Shown in pieces: positions 19,423 to 28,908 of a stretch of DNA of 64,000 nt (position 1 is the first letter of the stretch; each line of letters opens with the position of its first letter). The notes under the pieces are model-generated. The model saw nothing but the letters and a program-made list of their open reading frames with translations. It did not search any database and was not told the origin of the DNA. Position numbers and translations under genes: made by a program. This DNA is from an uncultured Pseudomonadota bacterium (GTDB lineage Bacteria; Bdellovibrionota_C; UBA2361; CALMIO01): positions 124,001 to 188,000 of the forward strand of contig CALMIO010000004.1 of NCBI GenBank assembly GCA_937864035.1, read 5' to 3'.

Positions 19423-20616
19423 ATGTCATTAATTAGCAGGTTGTTTGATATTTTTAAAAGTATTAGGGCGAGGGCGTTTCTTTCGCGTAGCGCCGTTATG
19501 GCGATTTTAGGTGTTGCTTTGGTTGTTGCCTTATTCTTTTTGCCAGAGTTAATTAGTTATCGTTACCCTTCGACTTCTGACGACAGGAAACGCTCTGCCG
19601 CAGTTAAATCGGCAGTTAATTCTAGAGTTGCTCCCAATCTTGCAAGTGATGATCAAAAATCCAAATCGCCAATTGATCGAGTCGTCAATTTTTTTTCTAG
19701 TAGAACGAATCGCTCCCTTGAAAGTGATTATGAAAATTCATCTGAAAAAACTATCAATCGCTCTGAGCAAGATGCTTTTATCGCTAGTTTAACTTGGGAG
19801 CAACTACTGAGCGATCAATCGAGAAAAAGCCTTGAAGGCGCCATAAAATCGGCAAACGATCTAATTTTAATATTATCAGACGATCAGAGGATTGCCCGTT
19901 TTGCTCTGCAAAATTTTATAAATGGAGCACGCTCCGTGATGGCAAAGGGAGAGAAAAAAATTACTCCACAAAGCGCTTTTCGTTACCTTGAACATCTTGA
20001 TCTGGAGGTTGCTAGCGCTCTTATTAGGTCGAAAGCGACTCGCGAACAGTATAATCTCTGGGCGCGAGTTGGTTTGGGGGCGTTGTTTGCCACCCGCAAT
20101 TTACAAGCGATTAAACAACGCGCTTTTATCCCGTTTGATCCTAAGATCACCTTAACTTGGGTTGAGCTTTATCTTCGTCCAGCCGATCTGTTAAACTTGA
20201 ATCGAAGTAATATTAACATGAGGGTTAATATTCATGGATTTGCTCGCGGCTCGGATATTGTTTCTCCGTTGGAGTTGTTTATAAATGATCGAAAAATCAG
20301 CGAGATCAATTTATTAGCGCCCTCTCCAAATGGGCGCCGCTCTTTCTATATCGGCGCTAATCAGGTGCAGATTGGAAATTGGACTTTAAAGGCTCGTAGC
20401 AATATTGGCGAGATTTTTTCTCAAACTTATTCATTTTTGCCGCGTGCTAACTCTTATTATGATTTCAGTTCGGGCAATTTTAATCTCCCCTTTAATCGCC
20501 CTTCGGAATTTTACTATGATCGGAGAATAGATCGGCTTTTCAAGGTTTCTGCTAGATTGTCAGCGCCACCAAGTTTAATGATGGATAATCGTGGTAACGC
20601 CGAAGTTGAGTTTTGA
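19423..20616 (+). CDS. hypothetical membrane-anchored protein
   Basis: 397 residues. One hydrophobic segment near residues 22-45 is followed by a Ser/Lys-rich linker (about 50-120) and then a mostly helical region. The last 120 residues look beta-rich (NINMRVNIHGFARG, NLLAPSPNGRRSFY) and could be an Ig-like or carbohydrate-binding fold. The topology suggests a periplasm-exposed protein held by an N-terminal helix. I do not recognise the family. It is divergent from the DUF5658-like gene and followed by a terminator-like hairpin at 20782. Confidence 0.55.
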   Translation: MSLISRLFDIFKSIRARAFLSRSAVMAILGVALVVALFFLPELISYRYPSTSDDRKRSAAVKSAVNSRVAPNLASDDQKSKSPIDRVVNFFSSRTNRSLESDYENSSEKTINRSEQDAFIASLTWEQLLSDQSRKSLEGAIKSANDLILILSDDQRIARFALQNFINGARSVMAKGEKKITPQSAFRYLEHLDLEVASALIRSKATREQYNLWARVGLGALFATRNLQAIKQRAFIPFDPKITLTWVELYLRPADLLNLNRSNINMRVNIHGFARGSDIVSPLELFINDRKISEINLLAPSPNGRRSFYIGANQVQIGNWTLKARSNIGEIFSQTYSFLPRANSYYDFSSGNFNLPFNRPSEFYYDRRIDRLFKVSARLSAPPSLMMDNRGNAEVEF

Positions 20617-20781
20617 GCTCTTTTTGATTTAGTTGTTAGGAATTTTGCAAGTTTATTGCATTTCAAAACGCTCGTTTAATTTTGATTTATATATGGCCCT
20701 GGGAGTTTTAAAGAAGAAATTTCATCATCTTTTTTTTGATTAGTCTTTAATTTTTTGGTAAAATTTTTTTGTAAGGGGGAG

Positions 20782-20804
20782 CCTTAACGGATTAAGGTTC
20801 TTTT
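20782..20804 (+). terminator. hairpin, probable intrinsic terminator
   Basis: CCTTAA (20782-20787), a CGGA tetraloop and TTAAGG (20792-20797), followed by TTCTTTT. It lies between the membrane protein ending at 20616 and the lipoprotein starting at 20843, so it may end the former or attenuate the latter. Confidence 0.5.
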
Positions 20805-20842
20805 GGTGTTTTTTGTTTCTCTCGCCAGAAAGGAGTCTGGTT

Positions 20843-21124
20843 GTGAGATGTTCTTTGTTCCTGGCTTTGTTGCTGTTTCTGTTGTTGTCAGTCGGTGGCT
20901 GTGCTTCTGTTGACGACACTCTTCAAGATCGAGCAGTCAAACGGTGTCTTGATCTTGGGCAAGAAGCGGCAACTCGGACGATGACTGTTACTGTCACCTA
21001 TCAACTTGCTAGGCTTGACGGAACAAATCATCGTTCGTTTGGAGAAGAGATGCAGCGCGAGCTTATCTCTTTCGCTCTTCAGATCTTGTGGCGCGAGCTT
21101 ACGGATCTGATGGGGGCTAAGTAA
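20843..21124 (+). CDS. small lipoprotein
   Basis: 93 residues from GTG 20843. I prefer this start because AAAGGAG sits 7 nt upstream, although the frame is open to a TTG at 20813. An N-terminal basic-hydrophobic leader ends SVGGC, a lipobox. The mature part (about 75 residues) is helical, with only the lipidated Cys and one more. I do not recognise the family. The gene has its own strong terminator at 21134-21203 and a hairpin upstream, so it is probably expressed as a single short transcript. Confidence 0.65.
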   Translation: MRCSLFLALLLFLLLSVGGCASVDDTLQDRAVKRCLDLGQEAATRTMTVTVTYQLARLDGTNHRSFGEEMQRELISFALQILWRELTDLMGAK

Positions 21125-21133
21125 CTATCTTGC

Positions 21134-21203
21134 AGGGGGAACTATAGGTTTATTTATCTTATATTTATATAAGGTTTTTATCTTTAGCTCCCCCTCTTTT
21201 TTA
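21134..21203 (+). terminator. terminator after the small lipoprotein gene
   Basis: AGGGGGA (21134-21140) pairs with TCCCCCT (21189-21195), followed by CTTTTTT. The loop is long and AT-rich and may fold further. The G5/C5 arms are striking in such AT-rich DNA. Confidence 0.65.
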
Positions 21204-21256
21204 CCAAGAGCTAATAAAACAGAAAGTAGATTTTTCGTTTTTTGTTTTTATTACCG

Positions 21257-21278
21257 ATTTAAAAGACCTCTTTTAAAT
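21257..21278. promoter_or_regulatory. perfect 10-bp inverted repeat, operator-like
   Basis: ATTTAAAAGA, two bases, TCTTTTAAAT: a perfect palindrome about 95 bp before the glycosyltransferase start at 21373. A dimeric regulator site or a cruciform are both possible. No regulator gene is adjacent. Confidence 0.35.
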
Positions 21279-21372
21279 TACCCTTTGTAATCTCTATTAT
21301 AAATAGCTTACGCGAAAGGGCTCTCTTTGTTACAATCTTCTCTATTATAATCTTATATTGATACTGGTTTAG

Positions 21373-23388
21373 ATGGTTGTTTTCTTAAGATTAATAGGTA
21401 TCTGCCTGTTGGTAATTACTTTTTTACCCTATTATTCTCTTTTCCCGGATATTAGAGAACTTAAATTAAGCATTCCTCCAGAGCAATGGTTTTTTGGCAT
21501 CTTAGCTTTTTCCCCGATAGTTTGGTTAATTAGCCTGTTTTTTGGCTTTCGTTTATCATTGATTGCTGAGCGGCTAAGTGTTTTTTTAAATAGGATATCT
21601 CTAAGAGCTTTTTGTTTGACAACATTTTTTGCGGTTTTGCCCGTTTTATTGGTTTTATCTGAAAAAGCTTTTAATAATCGCCCGCAAAATGTTGACGCTG
21701 TTGCCCAAAGGTTTCAGGGAAAAATTTTCGCGGTCGGCGCTCTTTACGCTCCAGCCCCTAAATATCCAGAGTTTTTTAGCGTCCAACATATATTAGTTGA
21801 TGACGGAAAGTGGTATTCGCAGTATCCCCCGGGGCATTCGCTCGTTTTTGCTTTAGGCGAGCTTTTTGGAGTTTATTGGCTACCTCCTATTATACTTGCC
21901 GCGTTAACTCCGATTTTTTTCTATCTGGTTGTTCTGCAACTTTCATCCCGACTAGTTGCCGTTTATTCGACAATTTTACTCTGTTTTTCTGGTTTTTTTC
22001 TTTTTATGTCAGTTGGGATGATGAATCATGTTCCCACCTTTTTTTTTGTAATGGTTACTTGTTATGCCTTTCTGCGCTGGTTTGTTTCTGACTCTCTTTG
22101 GCTGGTGGCGATTGCGGGGTTGTCACTTGGATATGCTTTTTTATGCAGGCCGCTTTGCGCCATGATCACGGCTATTACTCTTAGTTTGTACACTATAATA
22201 ATCCGCCGTAAAAAATTATTGACCAAAAGGAATTTTCAAGCGCTGGTGGTTGGCGGGTTATCTGCTCTATTTATGATATCTCCATTTTTTATCTATAATT
22301 ATTATACAACCGGTAATGCTCTTATCCCCGGCTACATTAAACTTTGGGGCGCTAGTCATGGTTTGGGTTTTCATAAAACTCCGTGGGGCGACGATCATAA
22401 TTTGTTAACTGGTATACGCAATACTTTCATCAATATACACTATTTGAATGAATATCTCTTTGAATGGCCGATACCAGCAACCATTATTTTAGCTCTGGCT
22501 TTATTGTTTGGCTTTGTTACTCTTGAACAAGAGTTATTCTTTCTCATGATTTTTCTGGCATATCCTATTGGTTATCTTTTTTACTGGCATCGTGATTCTT
22601 TTTTAGGTCCTAGATTTATTTATAATTCTTTAATAGGTATTATTCCATTAACAACTATTACACTTTGCAAATTCAATCAGTTTTTTAAAAAAATAAACTT
22701 AGATAATTGGCGGCAAGCAAATATTTTTTATTATGGACTGCCTAATTTGATCCCAGCCGCGGTTTTCTCTCTTTTTCTCTATATGTTTGCTTTCGGATTG
22801 CCGCTACGCTACCGGATTTATGAGTCTTGGATGACCACCATGAAGCGTGATCTTGCGGTAGAAGCCAAATTGAGTGGGATAACAAAGGGTTTAGTTTTTA
22901 TCAAGGGTACTTTGGGGGCAAGAATTATCTCAGAGTTACGAGGTTTTGGCGTGCCCGCTGATCTTGTAGAAACTGTTTATAGACGTTCAGATCACTGCCA
23001 GTTGCTTGAGCTGATTAACATGGTTAAAGCTGGGCGATTGGCACAACAAGATCTGCCGGCCAGAATGACGGCCTTGATGAATCCTAACGTAATCAAGTCG
23101 GGGCTAGGTAGTGATGATAGTTTTCGTAGCTTGCCAAATCAAGAATTGAGCGCCGAGTGTCAAGAGGAATTAGCTTATGATCGGCTTGGAGCCATGGCTT
23201 ACGCTCCATTTGTTGCTGATAACGACCCTTTTATGCGGAGTGATTTTATTTTCGCGATTGATCTGCGAGTTGAAAATTGCAAGCTTATAAAAGAATTTTC
23301 AGAATTTCCTCCATATCTTTATGTTAATGAAGTATTTTTAAAAATTGATGTTTCTGCTTTTTGCGCTAATGAGTCGCATAAAAATTAG
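21373..23388 (+). CDS. polytopic membrane glycosyltransferase-like protein (GT39/ArnT type)
   Basis: 671 residues with about 11-13 hydrophobic helices in the first 480 residues and a soluble C-terminal 190 residues. The pattern resembles dolichyl-/undecaprenyl-phosphate-sugar transferases of the PMT/ArnT superfamily. QYPPGHSLVFALGELFG (about 155-171) matches the conserved PPG-type loop found after the first periplasmic segment. Such enzymes move a sugar from a lipid carrier to a lipid, glycan or protein in the periplasm. The donor and acceptor are unknown. The next gene encodes a large secreted protein, which could be an acceptor; that is inference only. Confidence 0.6.
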   Translation: MVVFLRLIGICLLVITFLPYYSLFPDIRELKLSIPPEQWFFGILAFSPIVWLISLFFGFRLSLIAERLSVFLNRISLRAFCLTTFFAVLPVLLVLSEKAFNNRPQNVDAVAQRFQGKIFAVGALYAPAPKYPEFFSVQHILVDDGKWYSQYPPGHSLVFALGELFGVYWLPPIILAALTPIFFYLVVLQLSSRLVAVYSTILLCFSGFFLFMSVGMMNHVPTFFFVMVTCYAFLRWFVSDSLWLVAIAGLSLGYAFLCRPLCAMITAITLSLYTIIIRRKKLLTKRNFQALVVGGLSALFMISPFFIYNYYTTGNALIPGYIKLWGASHGLGFHKTPWGDDHNLLTGIRNTFINIHYLNEYLFEWPIPATIILALALLFGFVTLEQELFFLMIFLAYPIGYLFYWHRDSFLGPRFIYNSLIGIIPLTTITLCKFNQFFKKINLDNWRQANIFYYGLPNLIPAAVFSLFLYMFAFGLPLRYRIYESWMTTMKRDLAVEAKLSGITKGLVFIKGTLGARIISELRGFGVPADLVETVYRRSDHCQLLELINMVKAGRLAQQDLPARMTALMNPNVIKSGLGSDDSFRSLPNQELSAECQEELAYDRLGAMAYAPFVADNDPFMRSDFIFAIDLRVENCKLIKEFSEFPPYLYVNEVFLKIDVSAFCANESHKN

Positions 23389-23527
23389 ATTGTCGCTGGT
23401 AAATAGTTATATTTGCTGTATAATTTATTGAGTAAAAAATTTTATTGACGCTTTAGGATATTGTTTTTTTTGGCGATTTTACTATAGAGCGCAAATAAAC
23501 AATCTATTTTTAGGGGTTATTCTTCTG

Positions 23528-26500
23528 ATGCGGATCATTTTACGGTCGGCCAGTCAATTTGTTTTACTTCCATTTTTTTTTACGCTTTCTTTTTTTGTTG
23601 AGGTTGCCTTTAGCCAGCTTACCATAACCGAGCCGAGCTCTGATATTCGCTTGCGCTCTTGCAAAGATTTACCAGTCGATCTTTTTGGTGATCCTTGGGA
23701 TATGTCAAGTTATGAGGATGTTAACTACTATACAGGCTCTGATATTACAAACATATTAAGCCCGTCTTTTAATAGTGGTTTTTTTAATTTTGTAACCGCC
23801 GCCGCTAACGCTGCCACTTTTTATCTTTTTAGTCCGGTAGTTCAAGGCTCTGTTCCCGTTGGGGGCAGATATGGAGTGAATTATCCGTTTGATTCAACTC
23901 GCTACAGTTATTTAACAATCAACATGTTTTCAAGCCTGAGCGATCCGGCGCCTGGTGGTATTAAGTTGCTTTATAATCGCGATGTTAACTACACAACTAA
24001 TCGCACTGTCACCCAAACTGTGCCGGTCAGAGCTGGTTGGAAAACGTATGGAATCAATTTATTGGCATTGCCTATATCAGCTGGCGAATCTTCAAATGCC
24101 TCTCCTTGGTCGGCTGGTTCAATAACCGGGTTGGGCATAATGCCAACACAAAAGGCTGGAGCTGATGTTTCGATTGATCATATTTTACTGCAAGATCCAT
24201 CTTCTTGTGGAAATGAAAGTTTAGAATATACCGCTTCTGGCGGTTCGCGATTTCTGACATTTTTTCTTGACAATGATGACGATCCTACTAACGGTTACGG
24301 TAAAATTATCGCTAACGGTTTGCCGTCGCTGACAAGCGGCAGTCAAAGTTTTTCGACCTTAGAAGTGCCGCCTGGCGATTATAAGGTGTATGGTTTTGAG
24401 TCAGGAGATTATGCTTCTCATTTTTTATTTGATCCATATCACTTTGCTAACTCCAATAATGTACTAGTTACTGCTTCAATATCTAACATGCAATATGTCG
24501 GAGGCAAGCTAGTTGGAACGGCTTCGGGCGGAGCGGCTACTATATATTTGCGTTTAGCTGATGGTGGTATAGATGCTACTCGGTTTAAGAAGCTCAGCTT
24601 TAAAGTTGCCAGAACGACAACTGAAAATATGGCTATTCATTCTGATGTTGGAGGTATGATTATTAATCATTCTGCAACACATGTTGGCGGTGGAGTTTAT
24701 CATGTTGATTTAAGCACGTGGAGTAGTTGGAGTGGAACGCGGACTCAGTTTATTTTTCAGCCGGTTTTAACTAGTGGTGGTTATTTTGAGCTCGATTGGC
24801 TCTCTTTGAGCAGTGATTCGTTTTATTCGGCGGAACCGACTATTAACGCGACTGCTAGGAGTAATGGCTTTGTCAAGGTTAATCATCCCCCGATTGTTAG
24901 TATTAAAGAGCCTAACTTGCGTGGCGGCGAGGCGATAAAAGCGCTTGATTTGGATTCTAATGATTTTGCTTTGCACGCTAATTTAAGAAATGATCCCGAT
25001 CCTAATTTTGGCGGAGAACCTTACACAGCCGTTTTGCCAGATTCTAGATTAGTCTATGGTCAGCGCGGCGATTTTTTTAAAGGCACAAATATTCTTGGGA
25101 ATGATGATCCTATTGATTACATAAGCTTTCCTCACACGGCTGGTTTTAATTTTCCAATTGATGCGAATCGATATAAATATCTCTGTCTTAAGCAGCTTAT
25201 AGATCGCCCTCTTGATGTTTGCCTAGGAAGTATTACCAGACCTGTTTGGCTTGGTCCAAATGGCATATTTTCAGTTGGTGTTGCTTGGGTTTCTATTTAT
25301 AATATTTTTTCAAACAATAAATGGTACGAGTATTGCGTTGATCTGAGCACTATTGGGACTCACGGCGCGGATCAACTTCCTTGGGCGGGGAATATCTCTG
25401 CTTTCAGAATTGATCCTCATGAGTTTTCGCGCGACACCTGCGGAGCTGATGGAAATCCCACCGGCAATCCTATTTCTGCTACCTATTATTATGACTATAT
25501 TAAATTGCGAAAATCAGATGAATCGCATGGAGTGTTTAATATAACTTATCAACTAAGAGATCTTGATGATCCATCCGCGACTGTCAGTTTTTACTACACT
25601 CCGGTTGGCGGAACGTCTTCAACTTTTATTGGCTCTGCCGGAGCTGGCGCCAATCATTATAGTTGGAACACGACTGCTATTCCAGCAGGCGATTATTTGA
25701 TTAGCGCTGTGGCTAACGATGGCATACAAACTTATCAAGCTAAAGCTAGTGGTATATTGAAGATTGTCAATGACGGCGCTGGATACGCGCCTCCAGTTCT
25801 TTCTATTGATTCACCGCGAGCTGGCGATGTCATCTGTTCGAATATGCAGGTTAAAGGTTTTGCGCTTGAGCCCAGCAGATTAGAGGAAATGGCGGCAGTT
25901 CAGGTGTTTATTGATGGCAACTTGGCTCGCGTAATCTTTCCGCCGTACGATTACTCGCCAGTGGCGAAATCGGCTTATCCACTAGTTGAGTCGAGTAATT
26001 CAGGTTTTAATTTTACCATTGATAGCAGTAATTTGTTTACTGGACCTCATACGGTCGTTATTAGGGCGATATCAACCGCCGGATCTATTGCCTCAAGTGG
26101 ATCTATTAGTGTTAATAAATCCCCGTCAGGTTGCACTCCGCCGCGAGAAGATCCTCCTCCTTCAGGGCAACCGTTAGTGGTTGATAATATTAATAACGGT
26201 GATGGCGGTGGTAATAATCCTCAGTTTGGCTCACCGCGCCGACCGAATATTAAAACTTTCTCTATCAATCGTAAAAAAAATAATTTGACAGTCAGGATTG
26301 ATAACGGAGGTGAAAGCGATCAGAGTTGCAACTTATCTTTAATGGTTAATAAAAAGCGATCAATTGCTGGTGGGATTAGGGGAAAATTATTTGCCAATCC
26401 TCCTGCTGGACGACTGACAGCGGCGCTTAAAAAATTTCAAGTTAATAGCAGGAAAGTTAAACTATATTATCTGTACGCCCGAAAAGAGTGCCAAGGTGGC

Positions 26501-26602
26501 AATATTAATTCTAGTATTAAAACCATTAGGCCTTTTCAGCAAAAGGGCGTGAGTACAGTTTCAAAGATCGCCAAACTGCTCTCAAAGCTAAAGTTAATGT
26601 AA
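23528..26602 (+). CDS. large secreted multidomain protein with Ig-like regions
   Basis: 1024 residues. A signal peptide spans about 1-29 (ending VAFSQ). The body is rich in Ser, Gly, Asn and aromatic residues in beta-strand patterns, as in extracellular binding proteins. Two Ig-like regions are visible near 675-745 (QLRDLDDPSATVSFYY to YLISAVANDG) and 755-860. A Pro-rich linker (PPREDPPPSGQ) then leads to a basic C-terminal 110 residues. Earlier segments (about 50-230 and 480-660) repeat a theme of jelly-roll-like strands. No catalytic motif is recognised. It is likely an adhesin or a glycan-binding surface protein, possibly exported by the T2SS encoded at 45-52 kb. Confidence 0.6.
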   Translation: MRIILRSASQFVLLPFFFTLSFFVEVAFSQLTITEPSSDIRLRSCKDLPVDLFGDPWDMSSYEDVNYYTGSDITNILSPSFNSGFFNFVTAAANAATFYLFSPVVQGSVPVGGRYGVNYPFDSTRYSYLTINMFSSLSDPAPGGIKLLYNRDVNYTTNRTVTQTVPVRAGWKTYGINLLALPISAGESSNASPWSAGSITGLGIMPTQKAGADVSIDHILLQDPSSCGNESLEYTASGGSRFLTFFLDNDDDPTNGYGKIIANGLPSLTSGSQSFSTLEVPPGDYKVYGFESGDYASHFLFDPYHFANSNNVLVTASISNMQYVGGKLVGTASGGAATIYLRLADGGIDATRFKKLSFKVARTTTENMAIHSDVGGMIINHSATHVGGGVYHVDLSTWSSWSGTRTQFIFQPVLTSGGYFELDWLSLSSDSFYSAEPTINATARSNGFVKVNHPPIVSIKEPNLRGGEAIKALDLDSNDFALHANLRNDPDPNFGGEPYTAVLPDSRLVYGQRGDFFKGTNILGNDDPIDYISFPHTAGFNFPIDANRYKYLCLKQLIDRPLDVCLGSITRPVWLGPNGIFSVGVAWVSIYNIFSNNKWYEYCVDLSTIGTHGADQLPWAGNISAFRIDPHEFSRDTCGADGNPTGNPISATYYYDYIKLRKSDESHGVFNITYQLRDLDDPSATVSFYYTPVGGTSSTFIGSAGAGANHYSWNTTAIPAGDYLISAVANDGIQTYQAKASGILKIVNDGAGYAPPVLSIDSPRAGDVICSNMQVKGFALEPSRLEEMAAVQVFIDGNLARVIFPPYDYSPVAKSAYPLVESSNSGFNFTIDSSNLFTGPHTVVIRAISTAGSIASSGSISVNKSPSGCTPPREDPPPSGQPLVVDNINNGDGGGNNPQFGSPRRPNIKTFSINRKKNNLTVRIDNGGESDQSCNLSLMVNKKRSIAGGIRGKLFANPPAGRLTAALKKFQVNSRKVKLYYLYARKECQGGNINSSIKTIRPFQQKGVSTVSKIAKLLSKLKLM

Positions 26603-26687
26603 AATTATTGATACTTCCTTCTCTTAGAATTATATTGGTAAAACCATCTTATTTTAGTTGGTTTTGAGAGAGAATTTACTTTTGTCT

Positions 26688-27197
26688 ATGAATTGCCCTG
26701 AATTGCTACTTCTTTTGAAGAGGTTAGAAATTGATTTTGAATATATTGAACATCCAAAAGTGCGAACTGTGTCAGAAGCAAAAAAGATTTTATCTAGTTT
26801 GCAAGCAGTCGGGTCTAAAAATTTATTTTTACAAAGTGAGCGAGAGAGAAATTTTTATCTTCTCGCGGCGCACGAAGATAAAAGGATTGATTTAAAGGCG
26901 TTGGCGCTAGAGTTGGGAAGTAGTAGTTTTAGCTTTGGCAAAGCTGATGATTTGAAAGCTCTACTGGGGGTTGAGCCTGGAGCTGTTTCGATTTTAGGGT
27001 TGATCTTTGATACCCAAAAAAAAGTGCGCTTGTTAATCGACCGTGATCTTTACGGTCAACCAAAGATACAATGTCATCCGTTGGTGAATACTGCTTCGCT
27101 GATAGTTAATCCTTTAGATTTACAAAGGTTTTTTGATTTTACTGGTCATATAGTAGAGGTGATAAATGTCCCTTCATTAACCTCTAAATTAAGTTGA
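26688..27197 (+). CDS. YbaK/ProX-type aminoacyl-tRNA deacylase
   Basis: 169 residues from ATG 26688; the open frame upstream to 26658 looks unrelated to the family. The fold is the YbaK/ProRS-INS editing domain that hydrolyses mischarged tRNAs, for example Ala-tRNA(Pro) or Cys-tRNA(Pro). Seen: IEHPKVRTVSEAKK near the N-terminus, KNLFLQSERERNFYLLAAHEDKRID in two runs, EPGAVSILGLIFD, and the C-terminal HPLVNTASLIVNPLDLQRFF, the family's conserved block. Its length and pattern fit the stand-alone ProX/PrdX group better than YbaK proper. Confidence 0.85.
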   Translation: MNCPELLLLLKRLEIDFEYIEHPKVRTVSEAKKILSSLQAVGSKNLFLQSERERNFYLLAAHEDKRIDLKALALELGSSSFSFGKADDLKALLGVEPGAVSILGLIFDTQKKVRLLIDRDLYGQPKIQCHPLVNTASLIVNPLDLQRFFDFTGHIVEVINVPSLTSKLS

Positions 27198-27360
27198 TAG
27201 CGCACAATAGCTGTGTTTCCTGCAATTTCGCTTACTCTTTTAGCAACACTACCCAAGTGACGTCGATTATATATAAGGGGAGAGTTAATCTTCTTCTCTT
27301 AATCGGATTATAACCCGATGTCATTAATTTGTATAATTTAAATTTAATAGGAGAGAAAAA

Positions 27361-27594
27361 ATGGCAAGTATTTCATTTTCTAACACGCTATCAACCGCTA
27401 AAAGTTTAGGCAGAGGCGTTGATACGGCAGAGCAAAATTTGCGCAAAGCTTTAGCTAGTGGCAATAAAGATCAGATTGCGGCTGCTCAACTTGAATACGA
27501 CAAGAGAGCAGAAAGCTTTCAACTCTTTATGAAGCTTCGTGAAAGAGCGCAACAGCTTATACAGCAGATTATTCAGTCCTTAGGCAGACAATAA
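27361..27594 (+). CDS. 77-residue helical protein resembling type III needle/rod subunits
   Basis: 77 residues with no signal peptide, almost wholly helical: helix about 12-32, a turn SGNKDQ (33-38), then a long helix 39-75 ending QQLIQQIIQSLGRQ. Size, helix-turn-helix layout and the C-terminal Gln/Ile-rich end recall YscF/PrgI/EscF needle subunits, and GVDTAEQNL near residue 19 lines up by eye with PrgI. No other type III genes are in the window, so this could be convergence to a generic helical hairpin. AGGAGAG lies 6 nt before the ATG, TATAAT is at 27332, and a strong terminator follows, which suggests high single-gene expression. Confidence 0.6.
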   Translation: MASISFSNTLSTAKSLGRGVDTAEQNLRKALASGNKDQIAAAQLEYDKRAESFQLFMKLRERAQQLIQQIIQSLGRQ

Positions 27595-27650
27595 AATATT
27601 CTCCGCTGTTTTTCGGTACGCGCATGAGAAAGTAGCGGAGGATATTTTTC
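27595..27650 (+). terminator. strong terminator after the needle-like gene
   Basis: AATATTCTCCGCT (27595-27607) pairs with AGCGGAGGATATT (27634-27646) in a 13-bp stem with one G-T pair, followed by TTTCT. Confidence 0.85.
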
Positions 27651-27932
27651 TAAAATATATTTTCTAGTAAATTTTTTAATATGACGTTAAGCGATGTGCG
27701 GTTAACGCTGTTCTGTCAATGATTGGTTTTCTTTGGCTTGTCTCGAGCGCCAATAATATACATTGTTCAAAATTACCCGTCTGTTAAAAAAAACATATCT
27801 ATTATTTATCAAGTATAGCTTTATTTCGGTGGCTATCTTATTTTTAAAAATATTTTTTAAGGCGCAAACCATTCACAAAAGCTCCGAAAACTATGAGCGT
27901 TTTTTATTGAACACAAGCTGAGGACATTTTGT
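27651..27932. other. intergenic region between convergent genes, nothing recognised
   Basis: AT-rich DNA between the terminator and the end of sppA. I see no ORF and no copy of the dispersed element found at other convergent junctions. Confidence 0.5.
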
Positions 27933-28841
27933 TTAGCCGAGATCTGATAGGTACATTAAACGAATGCCTCTTTTCACCGAGATGGCAGGAAGGAAAGATA
28001 GGGATTTTAAAAGTTGTTTAATATCAATTAATTTATCGGTTGGTTCGTATAGTTTTGGATATTTGCCCTCTTCTAATGGTTGGCCTAGTAGGAGAAAAAC
28101 TTCTCTAGCGGCTTCATAAAGATCTCCGATTTCGTCAACCAATCCAAAATCTTTAGCGTCACTACCTAAAATAATTCTGCCATCGGCGAATTTTAAGAGT
28201 TTATCTCTAGAAATTCCTCGCGATTCAATTATTGCTGAGTAAAATTGCTCTTTAGTTTGATCTATCGTTTTTTGTAGAAACTCTTTCTCTGTTGGTGTCA
28301 TCTCTCTAAATAAGTTGCCAACGTCTTTTAATTCTCCCGACTTTATAGTCTGCATTTCGATTCCTATTTTTTCGGTAATCTTAGATAGATTCGGTATCTG
28401 AATAATAACCCCGATTGAGCCTGTTAGTGTTCCCGGGGCGGCAAAGATTTTTGAGGCGCCCAAAGCTGAATATAACCCCCCTGAAGCCGCGACTGCTGAC
28501 ATAGAGGCGACAATTGGTTTGCGAGTTTTTAACTTTTTGACAGTTTGATAGATCTCTTGTGATGGGGCAACAGCGCCCCCCGGGGAGTTAATGCGCAAAA
28601 CAATACCTTGTACTTTAGGATTTTCAATTTGATCGTAAAGTAGCCGCACTATTTCTTGGGAATCTTCGATAATGTCGGAAATAGTAATAACCGCCACCGT
28701 TGGTTCACCGCCATCGAGTTTACTTAATCCGCTTTTGCCGCTAATATAAGCGACAGTTAAAGCGATGCCTAAGGGGATAAAAATAACCATAACAATCGCT
28801 TTGGTTATTAGTTTTACGAGCCATTTAAAATATTCGTTCAT
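27933..28841 (-). CDS. sppA: signal peptide peptidase SppA (S49 family)
   Basis: 302 residues, the short single-domain SppA form. One N-terminal membrane helix (about 11-33) is followed by a periplasmic ClpP-like Ser-Lys protease domain that degrades cleaved signal peptides. Seen: RINSPGGAVAPSQEIY (83-98), SAVAASGGLYSALGASK with nucleophile Ser120, TLTGSIGVI (138-146), and the general base Lys172 in SGELKDVG. It is divergent from the gmhA-ispH-mreB operon. Confidence 0.93.
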   Translation of the reverse strand: MNEYFKWLVKLITKAIVMVIFIPLGIALTVAYISGKSGLSKLDGGEPTVAVITISDIIEDSQEIVRLLYDQIENPKVQGIVLRINSPGGAVAPSQEIYQTVKKLKTRKPIVASMSAVAASGGLYSALGASKIFAAPGTLTGSIGVIIQIPNLSKITEKIGIEMQTIKSGELKDVGNLFREMTPTEKEFLQKTIDQTKEQFYSAIIESRGISRDKLLKFADGRIILGSDAKDFGLVDEIGDLYEAAREVFLLLGQPLEEGKYPKLYEPTDKLIDIKQLLKSLSFLPAISVKRGIRLMYLSDLG

Positions 28842-28908
28842 AATTTTCTTTATTGCTTTACGTTTCTTTATTATACTATCACTGCTTCTTTGAAAAGGTC
28901 AAAGCTAA

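Noticed and set aside
27600-27932. A fifth copy of the dispersed element between the needle-like gene and sppA
   Set aside because: The junction is convergent, but none of the end motifs or the TATAATGCAA core is present.
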